This document shows positions 57,863 to 64,000 of a DNA stretch of 64,000 nucleotides, one piece after another. The position numbers were made by a program, and so were the translations under genes. The notes below the pieces were generated by a model. It saw only the letters and a program-made list of their open reading frames with translations, was not told the origin of the DNA and searched no databases. Location: contig NZ_CP029378.1 in assembly GCF_003268675.1 (NCBI RefSeq), positions 744,001-808,000 of the forward strand, in the 5' to 3' direction. This DNA is from Streptomyces bacillaris (GTDB taxonomy: Bacteria > Actinomycetota > Actinomycetes > Streptomycetales > Streptomycetaceae). Position 1 is the first letter of the stretch, and each line of letters begins with the position of its first letter.

Positions 57863-59230
57863 ATGTCCACGCAGACCGGCCCGGCGCTCGGCACCACCTC
57901 TCCCGGCCCCGTGCCCGTACCGGGCCCCAGGGGGCTGCCGCTGCTCGGGAACCTGCCGCAGTTCGGGAAGAACCCCCTCGCCTTCTTCGAACTCTTGCGG
58001 GGACACGGGGACTTGGTGCGCTGGCGGTTCGGGCGCAACCGGTGCCTGTTCGTCTCGGACCCGGACCACATAGGCGAGTTGCTCACCGAGACGGAGCGCA
58101 CCTTCGACCAGCCGAGGCTCGGGATCGCGTTCCGCACGGTGATGGGCGATGGCATCATCGTGGCGCGGGGCCGGGAGTGGCGCCGTAAACGGTCGCTGGT
58201 GCAGCCGTCGGTGCGGCCCAAGCAGGTGAAGTCGTACGCGGCCACCATGGCGGCCTCCGCCGTGGAGCTGGCCGACCGCTGGTCCGACGGTGAACGCGTC
58301 GACATCAAGCGGGAGATGGCGGCGCTGACGCAGAGGATCGCGGTGCGCACCATCTTCGGTGTGGACACCCCGGCGGACTCGGAGGCGATGGGCCGGGCGA
58401 TGGATGTGGCCCAGGCGGAGATCGGCAAGGAGTTCGCCGGGATCGGGGCGCTGCTGCCCGACTGGGTGCCGACCCCCGGCCGGGCGCGGATCAGGAAGGC
58501 GGCCGCCGTCATCGACGCCGAGGTGGCGCGGGTGGTGGCCCGGCACCGGGACGGCGAGACCGAACGGCCCGATCTGCTCAGCCGGTTGCTCACCGCGGTC
58601 GACGAGAGCGGTGAGCGGCTGAGTGACGAGGAGATCCGCGACGAGACGGTGACCCTGTACATCGGCGGCCACGAGACGACGAGTTCGACCCTGGTGTGGG
58701 CGTGGTACCTGCTCTCCCGCAACCCCCGGGTGCGGGCCGCGCTCACCGAGGAGCTGGACCGGGTGCTCGGTGACCGGGAGCCGGGGATCGACGACTACGC
58801 CCAACTTCCCTACACCCAGGCCGTGGTGAAGGAGACCCTGCGGCTGTATCCGACGATCTGGCTGATCACGGGCGTCGCGAGGGAGGGGGCGCGGCTCGGC
58901 GGTATGCCGGTCGAGGAGGGGACCCGGGTGTGGAGCAGCCAGTGGTCCACACACCGGGATCCGCGGTGGTTCCCCGAGCCGGAGGAGTTCCGGCCGGAGC
59001 GCTGGGACGCGGAGGAGGGTGACGAGATCGCGGAGTACGCGTGGTTCCCGTTCGGCGGTGGGCCCCGGGTCTGCCTGGGGACCCGGTTCGCGATGGTGGA
59101 GGCGGTCCTGATCCTCGCCGTGCTGGCCCGGCGCTTCTCGCTGGACGTCGATCCGGGGACCGTGGAGCCCGTACCGAGTCTGACGCTCCAGCCGGACCGG
59201 GATGTGCTGGCCACCGTACGGGCGCGGTAG
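57863..59230 (+). CDS. Cytochrome P450 with intact EXXR and haem motifs
   Basis: This 455-residue P450 has N-terminal PGPRGLPLLGNLPQFG, an I-helix IGGHETTSSTLVWAW (268-282; variant of AGxxT), EXXR as E324-T-L-R327, PERF-like FRPERWD and the haem-ligand motif FGGGPRVCLGTRFAM (Cys404). It resembles the eukaryote-like class (CYP102/CYP110-type hydroxylases) more than the short bacterial kind. Substrate is unknown and no redox partner is adjacent. The ATG at 57863 is preceded by GGGAGCGGAG. It is convergent with the binding-protein gene, sharing a terminator. Confidence 0.9.
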   Translation: MSTQTGPALGTTSPGPVPVPGPRGLPLLGNLPQFGKNPLAFFELLRGHGDLVRWRFGRNRCLFVSDPDHIGELLTETERTFDQPRLGIAFRTVMGDGIIVARGREWRRKRSLVQPSVRPKQVKSYAATMAASAVELADRWSDGERVDIKREMAALTQRIAVRTIFGVDTPADSEAMGRAMDVAQAEIGKEFAGIGALLPDWVPTPGRARIRKAAAVIDAEVARVVARHRDGETERPDLLSRLLTAVDESGERLSDEEIRDETVTLYIGGHETTSSTLVWAWYLLSRNPRVRAALTEELDRVLGDREPGIDDYAQLPYTQAVVKETLRLYPTIWLITGVAREGARLGGMPVEEGTRVWSSQWSTHRDPRWFPEPEEFRPERWDAEEGDEIAEYAWFPFGGGPRVCLGTRFAMVEAVLILAVLARRFSLDVDPGTVEPVPSLTLQPDRDVLATVRAR

Positions 59231-59236
59231 GGGTAC

Positions 59237-59274
59237 GGGGGTGCCCGGTCCGCGAGACGGGACCGGGCGCCCCC
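59237..59274. terminator. Bidirectional terminator between P450 and osmoprotectant genes
   Basis: GGGGGTGCCCGGTCC (59237-59251) pairs with GGACCGGGCGCCCCC (59260-59274): 15 bp with one G-T wobble and an 8-nt loop. It lies 6 bp after the P450 stop and 8 bp after the binding-protein stop on the opposite strand, so it may serve both. Confidence 0.85.
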
Positions 59275-59281
59275 TGCCGCC

Positions 59282-60256
59282 TCACTCCTGCGGCAGCCAC
59301 TTCCTCCAGACCTCCGGGTGGCGCTCGATCCAGCGCTTCGCCGCCTCCTCGGGGGTGAGCCGCTGGGAGGCGATCATCTCGGAGACCTCGTTCTGGTGCT
59401 GCTCCGACCAGTGGAACTTCTTGAGGAAGTCGGCCGCGTCCCCGCCGCGCTCGACGAAGTCGGCGTTGAGGAACTTCTGCAGCGGCGTGGTCGGGTAGGC
59501 GCAGTCGATGTCCTTGGGGTCCTTGGCCGCGCACTCCTCGGTGTACTCCGGGAGCTTCACCTCGACCATGGGCACCTCGTTGAACAGCCACTGCGGCTGG
59601 TACCAGTAGCTGAGGAAGGGCTTCTTCTCCTTGGCGAACTGCTGGATCTGGGTGATCTGGGCCGCCTCGGAGCCGGCGAAGACCACCTTGTAGTCCAGGT
59701 CCAGGTTCTTCACCAGCGCCACGTCGTTGGTGACGTAGGAGGGCGAGCCGTCCATCAGCTGGCCCTTGCCGCCGCTCTCGGCCGTCTTCAGCTGGTCCGC
59801 GTACTTGTTGAGGTTCTTCCAGTCGGTGACGTCGGGGTGCTGGTCGGCGAAGTACTTGGGGACGTACCAGCCGATGTGGCCGGTGACCCCGAGGTCGCCG
59901 CCGCGGACGATGGTCTTCTTCTCGTCGACGTACAGCTTCTCCTGGTCGGGGTGGCCCCAGTCCTCCAGGATCGCGTCGACCCGGCCCTGGCTGAGGGCGT
60001 CCCAGGCCGGGACCTCGTCGGTCTGGACGAGGTCGACGCGGTAGCCCAGCTTCTCCTTGAGGAGCTGCTCGGCCACGGCGACGTTGGCCTGGGCACCGAC
60101 CCAGGACTGGACGGAGAGGGTGACCGTCTTGACCCCGGCGGGGGCGGCGAACGGGGAGGCCTGCTTCGTCATGTCGGCGGCGCCACAGCCTGCCGTGGTG
60201 AGCAGGGCGGTGGCCGAGGCGAGCGCCACGAGCGGGCGGGTGCGGGAGCGGTTCAT
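59282..60256 (-). CDS. opuAC: Glycine betaine/osmoprotectant ABC substrate-binding lipoprotein
   Basis: This 324-residue lipoprotein has signal LVALASATALLTTAGC with lipidated Cys24. The OpuAC-type domain (~40-320) has the aromatic residues that bind quaternary amines: QSWVGAQ, EDWGHPD, HIGWYVPKYF, YWYQPQWLF. It captures betaine or choline for the tandem permease. It is the last gene of the operon, with start 1 nt from the permease stop. The symbol follows the family; a ProX/ProU-type name would equally fit. Confidence 0.93.
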   Translation of the reverse strand: MNRSRTRPLVALASATALLTTAGCGAADMTKQASPFAAPAGVKTVTLSVQSWVGAQANVAVAEQLLKEKLGYRVDLVQTDEVPAWDALSQGRVDAILEDWGHPDQEKLYVDEKKTIVRGGDLGVTGHIGWYVPKYFADQHPDVTDWKNLNKYADQLKTAESGGKGQLMDGSPSYVTNDVALVKNLDLDYKVVFAGSEAAQITQIQQFAKEKKPFLSYWYQPQWLFNEVPMVEVKLPEYTEECAAKDPKDIDCAYPTTPLQKFLNADFVERGGDAADFLKKFHWSEQHQNEVSEMIASQRLTPEEAAKRWIERHPEVWRKWLPQE

Positions 60257-60257
60257 C

Positions 60258-62243
60258 TCAGCTCTCCTGTCGCTGGCGGCGGGCGGTGGGCTGGGTGACC
60301 CGGTCGAGCATCAGGCCCAGGCAGACGATGGCCGCTCCGGCGACCAGCCCGGTGGCCAGGTCGCCCTGGGCGAGGCCGAAGACGACGTCGTAACCGAGGG
60401 CGCCCGATCCGACCAGTCCGCCGATGATGACGACGGCGAGGACGAGCACGACCGCCTGGTTGACGGCGAGCAGCAGGGAGGGCCGGGCCAGCGGCAGTTG
60501 GACCTGGCGCAGCTGCTGGCCGGGGGTGGCGCCGAGCGAGCGGGCGCCCTCCATCGCGGCCGGGTCGACGCCCCGCAGCCCCTGGGTGGTGATGCGGACG
60601 ACGGCGGGCAGCGCGTAGACGACGGCCGCCGCGGCGGCGGGGGCCCGGCCGACGCCGAAGAGGGCGACGACGGGGATGAGGTAGACGAACTGCGGCATGG
60701 TCTGGAAGACGTCCAGGACCGGGCGCAGCAGCTTCTCCAGCCGTGCGCTGCGGGCCGCGCCGATCGCGATGGAGAAGCCGAGGACCAGGGTGACGGCCAC
60801 GGCGGCGATCACCTGGCTGAGGGTGTCCATCGACGGTTCCCACACACCGAGGACGCCGATCGCGGCCATGGCGAGGACGGCGGTGGCGGCGGTGCGCCAG
60901 GTGCCGATGGTCCAGGCGAGGGCGGCGACGACGAGGAGCACCGACCACCAGGGCAGGGAGGTGAGTCCGCTGCGCAGCGGGTTGAGGACGCCGCTGGTGA
61001 AGTGGGAGGCGAGGTCGGCGGTGCCGCCGACGACGGGGACCCCGGTGTAGAGGTGGTCGACCATCCAGTCCTTGGCGGTGTTGACCGGTCCGGCGATCGC
61101 CACGGTGACGTCGTCGGGCCAGACCCGGCCGTCGGTGAGCCGTCCCACGAGGGCGACGGCGGCGGTGACCAGGGCGGCGAGGCCCCAGCCGCGCCAACCG
61201 CGCAGGAGGGCCGGGCCGGTGGGCTCGGCGCCGATGCGGCGGCCGGCCGCCTCCGTCGTACGGTCCAGGACGACGGCGAGGAGCACGATCGGGATGCCGG
61301 CGGCGAGGGCGGCGCCCACGTCGACGGCGGAGAGCGCCTGGTAGACCCGGTCACCGAGGCCGCCCGCGCCGATCACGGAGGCGATGACGGCCATGGAGAG
61401 CGCCATCATGATGGTCTGGTTGAGGCCGAGCAGCAGCTCCTTGCGGGCCAGCGGGAGGCGGGCGGTGAGCAGCCGCTGCCTGCCGGTCGCGCCGAGCGAG
61501 GTGACGGCCTCCATGACCCCGCCGTCCGCGCCGCGCAGGCCGAGCGCGGTGAGCCGGGCCATCGGCGGAGCCGCGTAGACGACGGTGGCGAGGACCGCTC
61601 CGGGCACGCCGATGCCGAAGACCAGCACCACGGGGAGCAGATAGGCGAAGGCGGGCAGCACCTGCATGGTGTCGAGCACCGGGCGCAGGATGCGGAAGAC
61701 CCGGTCGGAGAGTCCGGCGGCCAGTCCGAGGAGGAGGCCGAGGACGACGGAGGCGAGGACGGCGACGACCATCAGCGCGAGCGTCTGCATGGTCGGCACC
61801 CACATGCCGAGCAGCCCGCAGGCCAGGAAGGAGGCGGCGGCGGTGAGCGCGAGCCTGATGCCTGCGACCCGCCAGGCGACGGCGGCGGCAAGGACGGTGA
61901 CCCCGGCCCAGCCGAGGGCCAGGAGGACCAGGTAGACGCCGCGTACGGAGAGCACGACGGCGTTGCTGATATGGCCGAAGAAGTAGAGGAAGAGCGGGTG
62001 GCTGTCCCGGTTGGAGACGATCCAGTCGGTGACGCTGCCGAGCGGCCCGGAGAGGTCGGCGGTGAGCGCGTCGGGCCAGGCCCCGCCGCCCCAGCGGCCG
62101 TGGACGAGGGGGACGAGGACGGCGGCGGCGAGCGCGAGGAGCAGCAGCTTCCCGGCCGCCGGGCGTTCGCGGAGGGCGGCGAGCGGCCCCCGGCCCGTGC
62201 CCGACCGGGCGGGGCGGACCGGGGTGGCCTGGGCGGTGGCCAT
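60258..62243 (-). CDS. opuAB: Osmoprotectant ABC permease, tandem-duplicated (two BPD domains)
   Basis: This 661-residue permease contains two full transport domains: one at ~70-335 (LAAAVAWRVAGIRLALTAAASFLACG; LRGADGGVMEAVTSLGATGRQRL; QTIMMALSMAVIASVIGAGGLG) and one at ~345-655 (LRGVDPAAMEGARSLGATPGQQLRQV; VVLVLAVVIIGGLVGSGALG). Usual OpuAB/ProW subunits are ~300 residues, so one chain replaces the homodimer. The EAA loop of each copy contacts the ATPase. The start at 62243 ([10 protein letters not shown]) shares bases with the ATPase stop (TGATG). Confidence 0.92.
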   Translation of the reverse strand: MATAQATPVRPARSGTGRGPLAALRERPAAGKLLLLALAAAVLVPLVHGRWGGGAWPDALTADLSGPLGSVTDWIVSNRDSHPLFLYFFGHISNAVVLSVRGVYLVLLALGWAGVTVLAAAVAWRVAGIRLALTAAASFLACGLLGMWVPTMQTLALMVVAVLASVVLGLLLGLAAGLSDRVFRILRPVLDTMQVLPAFAYLLPVVLVFGIGVPGAVLATVVYAAPPMARLTALGLRGADGGVMEAVTSLGATGRQRLLTARLPLARKELLLGLNQTIMMALSMAVIASVIGAGGLGDRVYQALSAVDVGAALAAGIPIVLLAVVLDRTTEAAGRRIGAEPTGPALLRGWRGWGLAALVTAAVALVGRLTDGRVWPDDVTVAIAGPVNTAKDWMVDHLYTGVPVVGGTADLASHFTSGVLNPLRSGLTSLPWWSVLLVVAALAWTIGTWRTAATAVLAMAAIGVLGVWEPSMDTLSQVIAAVAVTLVLGFSIAIGAARSARLEKLLRPVLDVFQTMPQFVYLIPVVALFGVGRAPAAAAAVVYALPAVVRITTQGLRGVDPAAMEGARSLGATPGQQLRQVQLPLARPSLLLAVNQAVVLVLAVVIIGGLVGSGALGYDVVFGLAQGDLATGLVAGAAIVCLGLMLDRVTQPTARRQRQES

Positions 62244-63364
62244 CAGACGGTCACCTCGCGGGGGCCGTCGGGTGCGTCGGGGGCGGTGGGGCCGTCGGCT
62301 GAGGATGTTCCGGCCACCACGTCCAGCAGGCACGCGTGGTCGACGACGCCGACGAGCCGGCCGCCGTCCATCACCCGGGCGGCGGGGTCGCCGGAGCGGG
62401 AGACCGCCTCGATGGCCTCGGAGACCGTGGCGTCGGGGCGCACGGCCGGGCCGCGCTCGCTCTCCCCGGCGAGCGCGGGGCGCATGGCGGTGGCCACGGT
62501 GAGGACCTGCTCGCGCGGCACGTCCCGGACGAACTCGGTGACGTAGTCGTCGGCGGGCGAGCCCACGATCTCCTCGGGGGTGCCGAGCTGGACGATCCCG
62601 CCGTCGCGCATGAGCGCGATCCGGGTGCCCAGCCGCAGCGCCTCGCTCAGGTCGTGGGTGATGAAGACCATGGTGCGGCCCTCCTCGCGGTGCAGCCGGA
62701 CCACCTCGTCCTGCATCTCGCGGCGGATCAGCGGATCCAGCGCGCTGAACGGCTCGTCGAAGAGGAGGACGGAGGGGTCGACGGCGAGCGCGCGGGCGAG
62801 GCCGACACGCTGCTGCTGGCCGCCGGAGAGCTGCGAGGGGCGGCGGTCCTCCAGTCCGGCGAGGCCGACCTTCTCCACCAACTCGGCAGCCTTGGAGCGG
62901 CGTTCGGCCTTGCTCAGGCCCTGGATCTCCAGGCCGTAGGCGACGTTGTCCAGCACCGTGCGGTGCGGCAGCAGTCCGAAGTGCTGGAAGACCATCGCGG
63001 TGCGGTGGCGGCGCAGTTCGCGCAGCCGGGCGCGGTCCATCGCGAGGACGTCCTCGCCGTCGATGGCGAGGGTGCCGCTGGTGGGTTCGATCAGCCGGGT
63101 CAGACAGCGTACGAGCGTGGACTTGCCGGAGCCCGACAGGCCCATCACGACGAAGACCTCACCCTTGCGGACGTCGAAGGAGACATCGCGGACGGCGGCG
63201 GTGCAGCCGGTGGCCTCGCGCAGTTCGGCGGGCGGGAGGGCGGCGTACTCGCTGCCGGGGATGCGGTCGGCCTTGGGGCCGAAGACCTTCCAGAGGCCGC
63301 GTACGGAGAACACGGCCTCCTCGGCCGTCTCGACAGGGGCCTCGGGGGCCTGGGTCGCGGTCAT
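62243..63364 (-). CDS. opuAA: Osmoprotectant ABC ATPase with CBS domains
   Basis: This 373-residue ATPase has Walker [10 protein letters not shown] (75-83), signature [16 protein letters not shown], Walker [14 protein letters not shown], and a C-terminal CBS pair region (~270-355; [39 protein letters not shown]), as in OpuAA/ProV where CBS domains sense ionic strength. The start overlaps the GMC oxidoreductase stop by 4 nt. The insertion at ~30-58 between the first strand and Walker A ([19 protein letters not shown]) is typical of ProV proteins. Confidence 0.94.
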   Translation of the reverse strand: MTATQAPEAPVETAEEAVFSVRGLWKVFGPKADRIPGSEYAALPPAELREATGCTAAVRDVSFDVRKGEVFVVMGLSGSGKSTLVRCLTRLIEPTSGTLAIDGEDVLAMDRARLRELRRHRTAMVFQHFGLLPHRTVLDNVAYGLEIQGLSKAERRSKAAELVEKVGLAGLEDRRPSQLSGGQQQRVGLARALAVDPSVLLFDEPFSALDPLIRREMQDEVVRLHREEGRTMVFITHDLSEALRLGTRIALMRDGGIVQLGTPEEIVGSPADDYVTEFVRDVPREQVLTVATAMRPALAGESERGPAVRPDATVSEAIEAVSRSGDPAARVMDGGRLVGVVDHACLLDVVAGTSSADGPTAPDAPDGPREVTV

Positions 63365-64000
63365 CGGGCATCATCTCCGGTGCTGGTACCAGTGGTCGGC
63401 GCGGCGTCGGTGGTGCCCGCCCCCTGTGCGAGGATTTCGGCGCACTTCTCGCCCACCATGAGGACGCCGATCATCGGGTTGACGGCGGGCATGGTCGGGA
63501 AGACCGACGCGTCCGCGATCCGGATGCCTTCGAGCCCCCGGATGCGCAACTGCGGGTCCACGACGGCCTCTTGGTCGTCGGTGGCGCCCATCCTGCAGGT
63601 GCCCGCCGGGTGGTAGACGGTGTGGGCGACCTTGCGGGCGTACTCGCTGATGTCCTCGTCCGAGGTGACCTCGGGGCCGGGGCAGACCTCGCGCTTCAGC
63701 CAGTGGGCGAGCGGTTCGGTGGCGGCGATCTCCCGGGCGAGCTTGATGCCGTCGACCAGGGTGCGGCCGTCGTGGTCGTCCTCGTCGGTGAAGTACCGGA
63801 AGTCCAGGGCGGGCTTGACCTCGGGGTCGGCGCTGGTGAGGTAGAGGCGGCCCCGGCTGCGCGGCTTGGGGATGTTCGGGGTCATCGACACCCCGTGCTC
63901 GGGCTTCTCGTAGCCGAGGCGCTCGGGGTTGTCGGTGAAGGGGATCTGGTAGAAGTGGAACATCAGGTCCGGGCCCCGGGATCCGGGGTCGCGCCGGACG
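63361..64000 (-). CDS. betA: GMC oxidoreductase, choline dehydrogenase-like (3' part; 5' outside window)
   Basis: The frame runs open to the window end, so the N-terminal FAD domain lies beyond 64000. The visible ~212 residues are the GMC C-terminal domain: [48 protein letters not shown] with the active-site His, and the closing FAD loop [15 protein letters not shown]. Choline dehydrogenase oxidises choline to betaine aldehyde, and overlap with the betaine/choline transporter supports that role over other GMC members. The C-terminus has a Thr/Ala/Gly-rich tail. The symbol is by context. Confidence 0.88.
   Translation of the reverse strand, partial: VRRDPGSRGPDLMFHFYQIPFTDNPERLGYEKPEHGVSMTPNIPKPRSRGRLYLTSADPEVKPALDFRYFTDEDDHDGRTLVDGIKLAREIAATEPLAHWLKREVCPGPEVTSDEDISEYARKVAHTVYHPAGTCRMGATDDQEAVVDPQLRIRGLEGIRIADASVFPTMPAVNPMIGVLMVGEKCAEILAQGAGTTDAAPTTGTSTGDDAR

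Noticed and set aside
55967..58954. A 995-residue open frame on the - strand
   Set aside because: It runs opposite the AspT/YidE transporter and the P450. Its sequence is His/Pro/Arg/Gly-rich with no domain, while both genes on the + strand are well supported.
60057..62546. A long open frame on the + strand opposite the permease and ATPase (829 residues)
   Set aside because: It is Gly/Asp/Arg-biased shadow of the minus-strand genes, with no recognisable domain; the minus-strand proteins have clear motifs.

Overview
The window is chromosomal DNA from a Streptomyces-type actinomycete. The evidence is very high G+C with strong third-position bias, frequent GTG starts and 4-nt start/stop overlaps, a complete conservon (cvnA-E), a WhiJ-type XRE/DUF397/ATPase triad, a full mce operon and rare TTA (bldA-type) codons. 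I see about 57 protein genes, no tRNA or rRNA, no CRISPR array and no insertion sequence.

Layout. (1) 1-5.3 kb: the 3' part of a large modular secreted protein (cupredoxin, OmpL47-like repeats, DUF1080), a membrane protein, and a divergent pair made of a LigD-type primase/polymerase and an ATP-dependent DNA ligase. (2) 5.4-9.0 kb: a signalling module with an anti-sigma-type ATPase facing an overlapping three-gene operon: SpoIIE-type phosphatase, cobalamin-binding protein with the W-x9-EH motif of CarH/LitR photoreceptors, and STAS antagonist. (3) 9.2-10.6 kb: a secreted lytic transglycosylase-like protein with a Pro/Thr-rich tail. (4) 10.7-28.5 kb: an mce import system. A 12-gene operon encodes an ATPase, two YrbE permeases, six Mce proteins and four Mce-associated proteins. 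Three exported proteins lie upstream in the same orientation, and a PucR-family regulator is divergent from them. TTA codons occur in the regulator and in one exported-protein gene. (5) 28.8-38 kb: a small unknown protein, an ATP-grasp enzyme, a 14-helix MFS exporter with a winged-helix-like tail, a GNAT, a YchJ-like protein, a GlxA-type regulator divergent from a cupin, a SAM methyltransferase, and the WhiJ-like triad around a 21-nt palindrome. (6) 38-44.3 kb: a GH4 glycosidase and the conservon, whose P450 (CvnE) lacks the EXXR motif and whose DUF742 gene has a TTA codon. (7) 45-49.3 kb: a FUSC-family membrane protein and MarR regulator pair, then small secreted, DUF3105 and DUF305 proteins. 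(8) 49.4-53.8 kb: xylose genes (ROK regulator, xylA, xylB). (9) 53.9-59.2 kb: an exported VWA protein with an overlapping partner, an AspT/YidE-type transporter and a stand-alone P450. (10) 59.3-64 kb: an osmoprotectant operon with a GMC oxidoreductase (choline dehydrogenase-like, cut by the window end), ATPase, tandem permease and binding lipoprotein.

How the parts work together. The mce block should import a hydrophobic, possibly sterol-like, substrate across the envelope; its substrate is not shown by sequence. The osmoprotectant operon would import choline or betaine and oxidise choline. The ROK/xylA/xylB group takes xylose to xylulose-5-phosphate. The most unusual part is the predicted light- or cobalamin-responsive partner switch at 5.4-9.0 kb, in which a B12 sensor with no DNA-binding domain is translationally coupled to a phosphatase and its likely STAS substrate.
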